Shown: positions 22,201-34,420, counted from the first letter of the stretch. The stretch: 64,000 nucleotides of DNA from Petrolisthes cinctipes (GCA_033782935.1 JAWQEG010001234.1:2501-66500); one strand, 5' to 3'. The notes: generated by a model not told the origin, from the sequence alone. Translations and numbers: made by a program.

Positions 22201-23489
22201 TTCCAATCAATGGCAAGGTTTCTAAATCTTTTGACTTTATAATGAAAAAAATGTATTTCATACGATTGCATTTTGTTCACATTGGCCCATAAAATCCTCC
22301 GTTATATTTTCCTTTGATATCCCTCTAATAAATGGTATCTAACAGATGTATTCATCGGTTTGGTGGAGAATTACAGTACACTCCTTTGAGATCTGCAAAG
22401 ATTGTAAGTGCTTGTCTCCTGCTGCACAACTGGTGTGTCAGTAGGAGTATTCCTGACCCTAACAATGTAAGTATACACTGTGGCTTAGTATTTATTGTAG
22501 CATTAACTTACCTTACTGTGCTACTATATAAGTACAATGAGACACAAGTAATTACTTCAATTACAGTAATTATTATAATACTGTAGAATGCAATCTCTGC
22601 AATTGCACTGCTTCAACCCTGAAGTTTGTCTTAATATATCAATGTTTTTCAGTGATTTCTAAAATCCCTTAATACCTTCATTTTCCAGCATCTACCAGAA
22701 GAGGACATGCCTATTGAGGCCCATGTAGTTGGAGCTGGTAATCGTGGTGGCACGGGTAGACAGACACGTGACGAGATCATACCGGAGTTTTATGGTCGAA
22801 AGGGGGTTTAAAAAAATAAAATTATGTCTTGGTTACTAGTGTATTTATTTACCAACTTATTATGTCTGTGTCTGTTGGTGTTTTGCTATATGTTTTTTTA
22901 ATGTGTCATGTGACAGAATGTTTGGTAACATTGGTACAGTATTGGCATGCAGAATCACCAAACTATATATATACTGTATATCTATTTCCTAAGTTGGTGT
23001 TATTGGTTATATTTACATTACGATTACATGGTTTTTCCAATGGGATCTTGAATGTTTATTGTGTTGCTGGAATGTGTGACTGTATGCAGTTCAGTATTAT
23101 TTACAGTATGCTCCTAACTTAGCTAGGAGCATGCTATTACTGTCTTCCCTACCATGACAACACTGTATGCTCCTAGCCAAATTAGTAGCATACTGTATGC
23201 AACACATCCTGATCCAAAGTTATTTTCCTTATTTCTCAATAAACACTCTTACAATAGAAGCCAGCACTATAATGGCTTCAGCTGCTTGTCTCTGTGCTGC
23301 TGCACTTTCTCTAATAGCAGCTGTGGCTTCCTGCTGACTCCATCATCACTTCTAGGATGTCCCTAATGTCCTCTTGTGCATGGAGGAAGTGTGGCAACAA
23401 TACGTATTCTGCTGTGTGTTCAGAATAAACAATGTTATTAAATGATCTTCAGAGAATGGATCATGGATTCACCACTATAAGCACTGACA
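19246..23489 (+). repeat. Left arm of Harbinger palindrome
   Basis: Pairs with the reverse complement of 24086-28314. Terminal 140 bp are rich in GACGTCG/CGACGTC words, with a TGACGTCA at 19331-19338. Confidence 0.9.
19626..22811 (+). pseudogene. HARBI1-like Harbinger transposase, left copy
   Basis: PIF/Harbinger transposase, a DDE nuclease that cuts and joins transposon ends. Likely exons with GT/AG borders: 19626-19904, 20750-20917, 21274-21413, 21701-about 21786, 21931-22075, 22346-22466, 22689-22811. Family signatures are LNDNELIRHYHFPRHERTQL, QLLIALRVYASGSFHQ, AFSTVTNFPPVIEAIDG, the DDE-region remnant STHDAYI, GDSGYPLEPFLMTPVTNP and ACLLLHNWCV. Exon 1 has a 4-bp insertion (GATCGATGAG for GATGAG) and an extra A near 19889, and later exons contain stops. 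The same lesions occur in the right copy. The companion Myb-like Harbinger protein was not found. Confidence 0.82.
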
Positions 23490-24085
23490 GGAGGTGGGAA
23501 CAGGATTAGAATATTTGGTATTAGTTAGATGGCAGAGCACAGAGTGCTACGAAAATAGAACACAGTACACTACTGCAAATACAGTACTGTGTTATACATC
23601 ATTGTTTTAAACAAAATACAAGTATGTTAATAATTAATGAAATGCTAAAACCAAGTACTGTATACTGAATGATTAATGTAATTACCATACAAAGAGTGCA
23701 TAAAATCAATAAGCATTTCATAACCTTTTCATTATTTACATTTCGTATGACTCCAAAAACTATTTTCAGATACTAAATAAAAACTGTGGACGTACCTGCT
23801 GTGTTTGAAATGAAAAAGTCGAGTACACTCAGTAGAGCGATACGAAGACACTTGTTTTGACAGCTGCCAGCTGATCGCGGTTTTTAAACAAACGCGCCAT
23901 GTCACACGCTTCGTGATTGGCTACGAGGTGTCCATGACGTCATTGATGACTCTAGCCAATCAGAGGCGTGTACCAGTTACCGCGCTCCTAACAACAGGCG
24001 GGCAAAGGCTTCTTGGATCAGGGCGAAGTTAATGACGCCTGCGTGTAGTTAGTTATTACCGACATCGGTATTAGTGTCAGTGTCA
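23490..24085. other. Unique centre of the Harbinger palindrome
   Basis: Not part of the inverted arms. It contains TTCTTGGATC at 24010-24019 followed by AGGGC, a near-match to the outer terminal repeat (TTCTTGGATCCGGCCC), so 19246 to about 24024 may be one complete unit. At 23914-23995 inverted CCAAT boxes (GATTGG and CCAATC) flank a TGACGTCA at 23935-23942, a promoter-like arrangement. No coding exon recognised. Confidence 0.55.
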
Positions 24086-27000
24086 GTGCTTATAGTGGTG
24101 AATCCATGATCCATTCTCTGAAGATCATTTAATAACATTGTTTATTCTGAACACACAGCAGAATACGTATTGTTGCCACACTTCCTCCATGCACAAGAGG
24201 ACATTAGGGACATCCTAGAAGTGATGATGGAGTCAGCACGAAGCCACAGCTGCTATTAGAGAAAGTGCAGCAGCACAGATACAAGCAGCTGAAGCCATTA
24301 TAGTGCTGGCTTCTATTGTAAGAGTGTTTATTGAGAAATAAGGAAAATAACTTTGGATCAGGATGTGTTGTATACAGTATGCTACTAATTTGGCTAGGAG
24401 CATACAGTGTTGTCATGGTAGGGAAGACAGTAATAGCATGCTCCTAGCTAAGTTAGGAGCATACTGTAAATAACACTGAACTGCATACAGTCACACATTC
24501 CAGCAACACAATAAACATTCTAAGATCCCATTGGAAAAACCATGTAATCGTAATGTAAATATAACCGATAACACCAACTTAGGAAATAGATATACAGTAT
24601 ATATATAGTTTGGTGATTCTGCATGCCAATACTGTACCAATGTTACCAAACATTCTGTCACATGCCACATTAAAAAAACATATAGCAAAACACCAACAGA
24701 CACAGACATAATAAGTTGGTAAATAAATACACTAGTAACCATGACATAATTTTATTTTTTTAAACCCCCTTTCGACCATAAAACTCCGGTATGATCTCGT
24801 CACGTGTCTCTCTACCCGTGCCACCACGATCACCAGCTCCAACTACATGGGCCTCAATAGGCATGTCCTCTTCTGGTAGATGCTGGAAAATGAAGGTATT
24901 AAGGGATTTTAGAAATCACTGAAAAACATTGATATATTAAGCCAAACTTCAGGGTTGAAGCAGTGCAATTGCAGAGATTGCATTGTACAGTATTATAATA
25001 ATTACTGTAATTGAAGTAATTACTGGTGTCTCATTGTACTTATATAGTAGTACAGTAAGGTAAGTTAATGCTACAATAAATACTAAGCCACAGTGTATAC
25101 TTACATTGTTAGGGTCAGGAATACTCCTACTGACACACCGGTTGTGCAGCAGGAGACAAGCACTTACAATCTTTGCAGATCTCAAAGGAGTGTACTGTAA
25201 TTCTCCACCAAACCGATGAATACATCTGTTAGATACCATTTATTAGAGGGATATAAAAGGAAAATGTAACAGTGGATTTTATGGACCAATGTGAACAAAA
25301 AATAATCATATGAAATACATTAATAAAAAGAAATTTTCATTTCATTATAAAGTCAAAAGATTTAGAAACCTTGCCATTGATTGGAAACTCTTATGAAATT
25401 AGAATTGAGGTTTGGAGAGGGAGCAAATTATAACTATATATAGAGTTTGCTTGTGATTTGTTGAAACCGAAGGGATATTAAAAAGTCACTTCCTAACCTG
25501 AAGCGATTTTTCACAACTCCTAAGGTCAGCTCCACAATGACCCTTGTTCTTACAAGGGCCCTGTAGTAGAGTTCTTCTGCCTCATTTGTGGGATTGGTGA
25601 CTGGGGTCATGAGGAAGGGCTCCAATGGGTACCCACTGTCACCTGCAAGACATTGTTACCAGAAAGATGAACTATTTATACATACTGTACATACATATAT
25701 AACCATACATAAACTCATCTGGGAGGAATATGTATATCATACAGCCTTAGAACTGTAAACTTGTTAAAACATCTCCTGATACCAACCTAGGAGTAAGTAG
25801 TCCCCAAAGTGCCTCTACTAAAGTGTTGCCTCAAGTTGCTGTTCCTTCAAATGTAAGCATCATGAGTGGATCCTGCAAAGTGACACATGTATTAAAGCAT
25901 GTGGTTCTACTTCAAATGTTATGCCAAGAAGCCCTCACATATATATAATGATTTAATACACTTGGCAACCCTAGTGTAAATGGGAAGACTTTTTATATCA
26001 AACTTGATTTTTAAAGAGATATAACCATGCAGGTTTTGGGAAATTTTTCATATACAAGGGTATGCAATAAAATAGACCATATACTAAACAGTATCTTACA
26101 CAAAATTTCTTATTTACACACATTATTTAAATCTAGGTACATGAAATACAGTACAGTACCTGGAAATCTGGCAGAATAATTGATGATCAAGCCATTTCCA
26201 TCACAAATAACTTGAAAGTTTAGTTAATTTAATCTTTTTCTATTGACGTACAGTACATGGCCTCATCAATACTTGGAGCCTTGATGGCAACGTGTGTACC
26301 TGCATACATAGCATAAACATTAATATATTGTGTAACAATAGGATCAATTTTATCTGTCTACCTCATACTCTAAACAAAGGAATGACATAGTATATACAGG
26401 ACTGTATACAGGTACAGTATTATATAAGCCAAACCAATATAATTCCTCAAGAGGAAAGTACACAAGGCAAGGTTGAAGTTAATATTGAGAGTAAAAAACT
26501 GTTACCTCTCTTACACCTTGTATGTTGTAGAGCCAAGAATCACAACAATGTTAGTGGGGGGAGACTGTAATAATTTATTATGAATATGACTGGGTTGTAA
26601 CAACAAGGAAAACAACTAGCATTATGGATTTCATCAATAAAACTATGAAGCTTACCATCTATAGCTTCAATTACTGGTGGGAAGTTGGTGACCGTGCTGA
26701 AGGCTTGGGCTGATGTTTACAACTGTTGTGGTGTTGATGGCATATTAATTTCCTCAGCAGCCTTGGTACTCATGATGTTTGTTATTCTGGTGAATATTCT
26801 GCTGATCCTTGTTTGTGTTGGACCTGAAATAATCGTTATTTATTCAATATGTATATTTGTTGCATGAGAAAAAATATTATAGTATTGTTTGGCTAGGTTT
26901 TTAAACTGTAATAATACAATTTGTGTTAAAATTACTTGACTGCAACTCTATGCTGCCTAGAAAACTATGTACAATATTTAATTATAATAGTGTAGTGAAA

Positions 27001-28314
27001 AAATTTAAATATTATAGTGGGTTGTTTATGCAGTCCAAACATTGTTCACAAAAGATTTTATTTATGCTAAAAGTACAGTATGATACAGCACTGTATATAT
27101 ACAGCTCCTGTTACTTTGGCCACTATTAGTACAAACTGTATCAGAAAACATACTGCATCATGCTTACAGTTATTAATGACACGATAAGCAATAATGAAAA
27201 CAGGTTACAAAGTACAATAGAGCCATTTTGTATTCAACCAATTTTTCTCATGTGTTTCAAGACCTTTGTTATGATATGATATGCTTATCTTATATGGTAC
27301 TTGCTTATGTAAATTGCTGATATTCTTTATCCTTGAAAAGGTATGACACAAACAATGCATCTTTGAGCATCAAGTCTAAATAAATCTTAGTATAATGGAC
27401 AAATTGAAATACAGTATTTAGAATAAAAAAAAATATTTTATTGGTTATACTTAATTAAGGTATATATTTCATATACAGTACAGTATATATATATATTAAT
27501 ATTTTTTACTTGATTTGATATATACATAAATTATGTTAAGGAAATCTGAGGATAATACATTGAGAAGATATCTATAGATAGGCTACAGTAAATTAGGGAG
27601 GAGTAACCACTAGCCTAACTTTTAAAACTAAACAGAAAAGAAAATAATACGAATTATATTTTACTCACCTCTTGTGTCTCCAATTAACCTGGTGAAAGGA
27701 GCCACTGGCATACACTCTCAAGGCAATCAATAGCTGGGTATGTGGTGGTATGGGATTTCCTCGCTTTGTTCTTCTCCTCAGCAGGGGTGAGAACTCATCG
27801 ATCAATGAGCTGCGTCCGCTCATGCCGAGGAAAGTGGTAGTGCCTTATCAGCTCGTTGTCATTGAGAGCTAGAGGGTCCAGACAGTCTCGAAAGCACCTC
27901 TCTCTCCTTAGAGCCCTTGCTGCCATGACAGCCAACACGTAGTCCATGGTGAAGTAGCCTCAGTCCGCTGACTGGCAGTGTGAGACTAGTCACCGATGTA
28001 CAGTTACTACAGTACAACCAGTACTTGAAATGTTGTCTAGCATGCTTTTTGCGTGTTTAACGGCACTTTGTTTACATCTTGCCGTCTTTAAATATATATT
28101 GATATCAATTTCCACTGTAATCAATGAGAAATATTCACTAAATATGATGATATCTGAGCCCATATGGTGCACGTCGTTAACTTCTACCAGCTTTTACTAC
28201 ACCTCCCGAGGTGTTGTTATTAACGACGTCGCTAACGCTCCCGTGACGTCATCATTTTGCTTCATGGATCGCGTCGGTAGTGGCCGACGTTGTTAAGTTT
28301 CTTGGATCCGGCCC
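24086..28314 (-). repeat. Right arm of Harbinger palindrome
   Basis: Reverse complement of the left arm with scattered substitutions and small indels. TGACGTCA is conserved at 28244-28251. Confidence 0.9.
24760..27947 (-). pseudogene. HARBI1-like Harbinger transposase, right copy
   Basis: Mirror copy of 19626-22811 on the minus strand, starting at the ATG at 27947 and ending with the stop at 24760. The exon for GDSGYPLEPFLMTPVTNP lies at 25644-25500 and for CIHRFGGELQYTPLRSAKI at 25228-25100. It shares the GATCGATGAG frameshift and the stop in the PQQL exon with the left copy, and differs at a few residues (NRCV for NWCV, KNRF for NNCF). Confidence 0.82.
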
Positions 28315-28836
28315 CTGAATTCCAACAAAGCATTGCTATCCCGTCAAGCACTGGCGTTATCGTACACAACTCTACCATATATATATATCCTCGCTGTTAT
28401 GTATCACTATATGATAAAAAGTGATAACAATAACATTAAAACATAATGCCTGCTAACATTATATACATATATATATTTTTAGGACTAAAGCTTGTGACCG
28501 TGTTGTATTTTCGAACAAAGTTTCGAGACCAGAGAGAGAGAGAGAGAGAGTAGGGTGGGGGAGAGAAAGAAGGGGATGGGTGGAGCCTGTGGACTGACGT
28601 GGTATATACGTCACACTATGATCGTTCGTATCCCAGTGTTAAATTTCATAAAAATGACACATTTCTCGGGGACAAGTGTCTTAATTATTCACTTTTGGTA
28701 ATCCATTATAGTGCCAAAAATTAGCGGAGGGTGTGAAATAACACGTGGCAAAACATCATACTGATCCAACCTTTAGTTACAGAGTTATTCCCGAAAAACA
28801 GTGCGACACGGGCCCTGAAAGCGTTAGTAGGTGAGT

Positions 28837-28853
<17 letters not shown>
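28315..28853. other. Spacer with dispersed repeat and (GA)n
   Basis: No gene seen. A (GA)n tract lies at 28532-28550. The piece 28640-28820 recurs inverted and diverged at 37090-37260, with shared words such as GGCCCTGAAAGCG/CCGTGTCCCACTG contexts and ACACGTGGCAAAACAT, so it belongs to a dispersed family. Confidence 0.6.

Positions 28854-28883
<30 letters not shown>
28854..28883. repeat. (GA)n microsatellite at the LINE 3' edge
   Basis: Uninterrupted AG dinucleotides preceded by (CA)n at 28839-28853; it abuts the LINE 3' end. Confidence 0.95.
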
Positions 28884-28889
<6 letters not shown>

Positions 28890-29187
28890 TTGTTTTGATA
28901 AATTTATTACGCTATTTATTAGCGTCATTCCATTTCATATTGTTACTGGACACCAGCTTGACATACTTAAACAATAATTCTTAATACAATTCAATACCAT
29001 CTAATTGTAACATCTTAATTTTAATTCATTCATAATTACAATTTTTCTGAAGGTCAAATACATGCTGCCACATTTTCATTCTGTCTTGGCTGTTACCAGC
29101 CAAAGAATCAGTCAAACCAAGATCCTCCACAGAAACTCACATCCCCACTGACATTTATTAAAACAAAACATTATTGTGAAGGTTTCA
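28884..29187 (-). other. 3' UTR of LINE copy 1
   Basis: Non-coding stretch between the ORF2 stop and the A-rich tail. No element-specific structure recognised. Confidence 0.6.
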
Positions 29188-32100
29188 TTATCTCCCACCA
29201 AAACGTGGAAAACGCACAAGAATTTCGTCTAAGTTTTCGTGTGACAGAAGGTGACGACATACATCTACTAGTGGGCGATCCCGAGGTAGCAAACCGTCAA
29301 CCTCAGGGCATTGTAAGCAGTAGTGTTCCAACGTGTTATCATTAGCAGAGTTGCATAAAGAGCAGGAGGTGAAGTGCGGCATGTCCTCCAACCCAGCCAC
29401 TTGCCACACCGGTCTGTAGCCCAATCGTAGTCTGGCTGCTACCACATTATGTCTTCGCACCATCAGGCCTCGTCGTCTGTACTTGTAGCGATTGTGGCGA
29501 AAGGCATCGTAGTGCTGAATGGAGACACTTCCACCTCTTTGTTCATCTCTATTTTGGTTAGTGGAGAAACAGGCATTGGCACGAATCTTTGATAAGTAAT
29601 GGGAGAGAGAGGGTGAGGGATTAGCATCATGGGGAGGCAAACCACATGCAGCCTTAGCTATTGTATCCACTGTGTCACTATGTGATATTCCTACGTGTGA
29701 AGGAATCCATACAAATTTTATTGTGAGGGCACTTTGTTGTATTAACGATAAAAATGTAAGGATGTCTTGCACTACTTTTAAGCTAGGCTTGGGGGAAGAC
29801 AGAGCCTGAAGGGCAGATTTAGAGTTCTGATCACCATGGCATTAACATTCTTTTGATAAATTAGTCTAACTGCATCTAGAATTCCATGCAGTTCACAATA
29901 TGTAGAGCTGGAGGAGTCGGGAAGTCTTCTTCCAACCCATCCTCCTTGTGGCGGATCCATGTCTGATGAGAAAACCCCACATCCTGCTGACCCATCCGGC
30001 TGTAGAGACCCATCCGTATAAACCTTATGCAATTCGAGGCCAGAAGAAGATACATTTGTGATGGACTCTAATGCCAGTTGTTTCTTCAGAGCAGTGAGAG
30101 TAGTCTTGGTGGTTGGTGTGTAGTGGATTGTTGGAGAGGGAATCATCCATGGTGGTGGACCAGCAACAGGTTCTGCCTCAGGGATATCTATGTTTAACGT
30201 CTGTAAAATACGAGAAACATTCTTAATGAGTGTGCGACCGCCAGCCTGGAGAGGGGGAACACGTTGTCGTTGCCTTAGTGTATTTTTAATTATTTGTGAG
30301 TAATGAGTAGCTATATGATTGTAATGAAGACACTTTACAGTGAATCGTGTTACATTGGAACAGATTCTTTCCTTTATTGGTGGCAATCTAAGTTCCGTCA
30401 GCATATTTACAATTCTGGTTGACATGGGGCAGCCCAAAATAATTCTCATAACTTTGTTTTGAAACTTTTCAAGGGGATCTAAGGAGGCTAAAGGTAACTG
30501 AATGAGAACAGGGGAAAGATAATCAATAATAGAACGGATGAAAGCAATATAGACTGTTCTTGCTACATCGATAGAAATTCCAGTTGCGTTATTGGTTAGC
30601 CACTTTAAAGGTGTAAATCGCTTGTAGAGTCGATTAAGAAGGTTTTCTACTATGGGGTGTGTCCGTTGTGCCCGTGGAGTACGAGGGATATACACTGGAG
30701 CTCCAAGATAGGTGTACTGTCTACACAGTGGAATGACACAGTCTCCAATGGTAAATTCTGGTAGAAATCTTGGGTTCTTAGTCGAGAAGATTCTACTCTT
30801 CTCCGGGGATGTAATCAGGCCACATTTGGTAGCAGATCTGAAGAAAAAGTCGAGCATAATTTGAAGGTTGCAAGGTGATGTAGAATGTATACAAATATCG
30901 TCGGCATAACAAGTCACTGTGGTATCAGGTACTTCTGGCAGATCTGTAAGCAATCGGTGCATAAGTAAATTGAATAAAAAAGGGCTCAAAACACCCCCTT
31001 GTGGGGTTCCGAGTTCAAAATCTTTGAAGGTACTACAAGCCCCTTTATAATGCACTCGAGATTTTCTATTACTAAGGTATCCTCTTATCCACTTGAGAAG
31101 CTGTCCCTTTATTCCAAAATCTACTAGTTGATCAAGAATTACATGTTTGTTTGCCACATCAAATGCACTTTTCAAGTCTATGAACGCAACCACACTGTTA
31201 TGCGAGAGACGAGTATATAATTCCACCAAACAGTGATGCGTACTGCGTTGTGGCAAAAATCCAAAGAGTCTATCCGATAGCATTTCTTCCATACTGTACA
31301 TGAGACGATTTAGCAACATTCGCTCCATAACCTTGCAAAAGCACGAGGTGAGCGAGACTGGACGAAATTTATATGTGCCAGGCTTAGGGATGGGTGTAAT
31401 TGTGCTTCTAGTCCAGGCGATCGGTACGTATCCTAAGCTAAAACACAGATTGTACAAGTGTAGAAGTGGGTTTTCTGGTACTTTTTGTAGCAATCTTAAC
31501 ACTGAGTAAGTAATGCCATCGTCTCCAGGGGCAGTGGCTTTTCCTCTTGCTAAGGCTCGTCGTAGTTCTTCTTCTGTGAAGGGTATGGCATCCTCGTCAT
31601 CATCTTCCAGTATTGCACCCATCAACTTTAGAGTGCGGTTATGCTCCTGTTCAGCCAGTGCCGCTTGTACATGCATGGGCAGGCTAGTTACCTGTGACTG
31701 CCTGGACCATTCATTGATGAGCTGCTGCGCATGTTCTTCAGGGCTATGATGGAGGGCACAGGCGGACTTCCTTTTCGTTACTCTTTTAATTAGCCTCCAC
31801 ATTGTCCCATTACTTGTTTGTTGATTGATGTTATCAGTGAATTTCCTCCATGCCTCAGTCCTCACGCAGCCCTGCATATTAACTAACAAGTCTCTGGAGT
31901 TCTGATATTGATGGAGGTGGCGTGGTGTGGGGTCCCTCTGGAAGAGAAGACCATCCTGCACTGCTGCCCTCTCTGCCTGTAGTATCCGTTCATCTAGAGT
32001 CCAGGAAGATGCCGCTCCACGTCTTTGTATGTGGAGTCTGGATACATACTGGGAATAAAAATTTTGAGTTTCAGTTACCAATGAAGTGTACAGGGCTTCA

Positions 32101-32867
32101 GGTGACGTTTTATCAAATGTAGGTGAAACGGCTGTCATGTAGGCAATATAATTAGGGCAGTATTTAGGTGGAATATCTATACGGGGACGATGATGAGGTG
32201 AAGTGTGACGAGCAGGAATTGAGTACTGGATGGCGAGTGCCACATGATCAGAAAACAGAGCTGCAATGGAAGTACAGTTGACGTGGGCCTCAACAAGGCC
32301 AAATGTGACAATATAATCCAAGGTCCCTCCATGTGCATGTGTAGCTCCCCATGTTTCCCAGCGAGTTAGATGGTTACGTTGTATATAATGAAGTAATTGT
32401 CGACCATTCGTATTTATTGTAGACATATCCCCTAGTTCTGTATGACGTGCGTTGAAATCTCCCACATAGATGATGCCTTGATCTGTTGGTGGAGGGAGAA
32501 CATTAACATTTAATCTACCAGAGGCAGAATACACATTACATATCTGTAATTTTCCATCACCAGCTGCTACCTCTATCAATTGAAAGGTTGTGTCATTATT
32601 GTTAGAGTTGTACAGTAGTCTATGTGGTAATAAGGAGTGAATATAGGTAATCAGACCATGTCGTGGATTATGAATATATGAAGAGAATCCTGTGAGTGAT
32701 GGAGCAGTTCTAACTTCATGTTGTCCCACAAAAGCTTCCTGAATAAATATAATTTGTGGATTATGTCTATAAACATAAGCCTGAAGGGCAGCAAGTTTAT
32801 CAAATGCAGTAATTCCACAAGCATTCCAGGAGACAACATGTAGTTGCTGGGTCCTATTATCGTACAT
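29188..32867 (-). pseudogene. LINE ORF2: endonuclease, reverse transcriptase, RNase H
   Basis: The protein nicks target DNA and primes reverse transcription there. The AP-type endonuclease occupies about residues 1-230, with SWNACG near 13, IQEAF near 43, GDFNARH near 136 and SDHVAL near 206. RT spans about 480-780: AFIDLKSAFDV, GTPQGGVLSPFLFN near 619 and the catalytic YADD near 654. RNase H starts near 949 (VYTDGSL, then CELHGILDAV). At about 29840 a one-base frameshift moves the rest (NSKSALQALSS, then WIPSHVGISHSDTVD) into the 29772-29188 frame, which ends in the C/H-rich tail CSLCNSANDNTLEHYCLQC. Its start overlaps the ORF1 stop by 11 nt, so re-initiation or frameshifting could couple them. 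Confidence 0.88.
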
Positions 32868-34293
32868 TCTTCTTTTTGCGGGCTTGAGTACCTGCGATGT
32901 TTGTCACACTAGAAGAGGGAACCTTCTCGCCTACATTTGATATGCGAGAGAGGATGTTATCCAACTTATCAGAAAGGGAGTTGACAGAAGAGATTGTCGC
33001 TTGTTGTGCTTCAACCAGGGACTCAATGGTAGCTTCTATCTTTCCCAGTTGATTTTCAATTGAGTCACACCGAGACTCAACAGTGGCACATCTATTTACC
33101 ATCCCATCCACTGCACTACGAAGAGCCTGGATCTGTGGCGAGTTGAACACACTCGTAGATACATTTACTTTTGGTGGTGGTGGTGGTGGTGCGTTATTAA
33201 GTGGTTTGGGCAAATTCATTCGTTGACGAGAACAACCGTGCCACACACTCACTCCAGGTTCCTGGCAACGAGGGCACCGGCAATGTGTAGTGACTTCAGG
33301 AGGTGGGGGTGGTGGCCGAATGGTGGAATCTCTGTCAGTGGGAGGCTGTGATGAGATTCGGTGAGGACAGGTACGCGAGTCGTGACTCTCAGCACACCAG
33401 GCACACCTCTCCACACCTTGGCAATACCGTGATATATGCCCGATCCCCCAGCACCTGTAACAAGATGGCTGATCATTATCAAATTTGCGTATTTCGCATG
33501 GTGGGAGACATGGCAGAAAGGAATACTCAAATGTTGTTGGTGGAGGATCTTGCAGTGTCCATGTGACGACAATTCTACTGATAGATCTTCCGTCCTGATA
33601 GAAGCGTCGTGTAGAGTAAACACCTTTCATTTCCTTACTGAGGGTAGGGTCCACACCAACCGGATAACGAGTGATGAGATACGTCGGTAGTTTACGAGGT
33701 CTATCAGGAGAATCCTGCTGAACAAGCTTAAGAGAAAGATATTCACCTTTTTCAACACTTTGTATAATATCTGCTCGTTTCCTAGATATATACACGAACT
33801 TTGAAGTCACTGCTGACATCTTGACTTCAGCCAGGGTGTTATCAAGCTGGTAGGCTCGATTGATTTCCGTTAACCATCTTAACTTCACATCAACAGTTAT
33901 ATTTTCCTCAAACATAAATTTAATGTATTCATCCCGGGGTGCAAATGCTGGAATGGAGGGTACAGGTCTGTATGGAGGTGGTCCTTGGAGGGGGAATGCA
34001 AGGTCACGATTATCACCACACTGTTGGTTGTTACCTTTCTCAAGCTTAGAAACTTTAGACACTGGTGATTTAGATTCCTCACTGCTGGTGCCCATGTCCT
34101 CCAACTGTCGCTTAGGAGCTGAAGCAGCATTGGAAGTCGATGTAGAAGGCTGGTCTAGCATCACTGGGGCAACCGGCAGTCCTGCACCAACCGGCGGTTG
34201 TATTCTGGGCCAGTTTTTTTCACCCTCCTCATCGTCACTGATTAAAAGATCCTCTTCAAGACCAGAAAAATGAGTTGGTCCTGAGTATTCCAT
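32857..34293 (-). CDS. LINE ORF1, gag-like nucleic-acid-binding protein
   Basis: A 478-residue intact frame. The N-terminus is acidic and Pro/Ser-rich. The centre (about 100-270) is a likely RNA-binding region without a motif I can name. From residue about 278 there are two CCHC knuckles, CYRCWGIGHISRYC and CAWCAESHDSRTC, and a third C/H cluster, CRCPRCQEPGVSVWHGC. After a Pro-rich linker (NNAPPPPPPK) the C-terminal 100 residues form a coiled coil (VESRCDSIENQLGKIEATIE) and end with a basic KKKNVR. By analogy it packages LINE RNA and forms a particle. The first ATG at 34293 gives the full N-terminus. Confidence 0.85.
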   Translation of the reverse strand: MEYSGPTHFSGLEEDLLISDDEEGEKNWPRIQPPVGAGLPVAPVMLDQPSTSTSNAASAPKRQLEDMGTSSEESKSPVSKVSKLEKGNNQQCGDNRDLAFPLQGPPPYRPVPSIPAFAPRDEYIKFMFEENITVDVKLRWLTEINRAYQLDNTLAEVKMSAVTSKFVYISRKRADIIQSVEKGEYLSLKLVQQDSPDRPRKLPTYLITRYPVGVDPTLSKEMKGVYSTRRFYQDGRSISRIVVTWTLQDPPPTTFEYSFLPCLPPCEIRKFDNDQPSCYRCWGIGHISRYCQGVERCAWCAESHDSRTCPHRISSQPPTDRDSTIRPPPPPPEVTTHCRCPRCQEPGVSVWHGCSRQRMNLPKPLNNAPPPPPPKVNVSTSVFNSPQIQALRSAVDGMVNRCATVESRCDSIENQLGKIEATIESLVEAQQATISSVNSLSDKLDNILSRISNVGEKVPSSSVTNIAGTQARKKKNVR

Positions 34294-34420
34294 ACTGGTG
34301 TACTACCACCAGGTAGAGTAGATGAAGAAGGTATAATATTTAAACTTTCTTCCGTAAGACGAAGTGAGTGAGCAGCAGGAGAGAGGAGGCGTCCACTCAC
34401 TTGAAGTCACTGTGAGAGAC

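Larger units (their letters stand above)
19246..28314. mobile_element. PIF/Harbinger inverted dimer (9.07-kb palindrome)
   Basis: Two near-identical arms of about 4.2 kb (19246-23489 and 24086-28314) are arranged head to head around a 596-bp unique centre. The outer ends are inverted copies of GGGCCGGATCCAAGAA. They are flanked by the trinucleotide CTG on both sides (19243-19245 and 28315-28317), the 3-bp target duplication length of PIF/Harbinger elements. Each arm carries a seven-exon, HARBI1-like transposase pseudogene transcribed toward the centre. Part of the CTG match could be chance, and the interrupted LTR does not continue on the right. Confidence 0.82.

Noticed and set aside
24023..24085. 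A second, inner 3-bp target duplication around the presumed inner Harbinger end
   Set aside because: Bases after 24024 (GAA or AAG) do not match the CTG outside the left end, so an independent insertion boundary is not supported.
19286..28296. 60-97 codon frames in the Harbinger arms as separate genes
   Set aside because: They are introns, UTRs or single exons of the HARBI1-like pseudogene; each appears twice because the arms are mirrored.
33249..34273. Plus-strand frames opposite LINE ORF1
   Set aside because: Antisense shadows of ORF1; no own domain.
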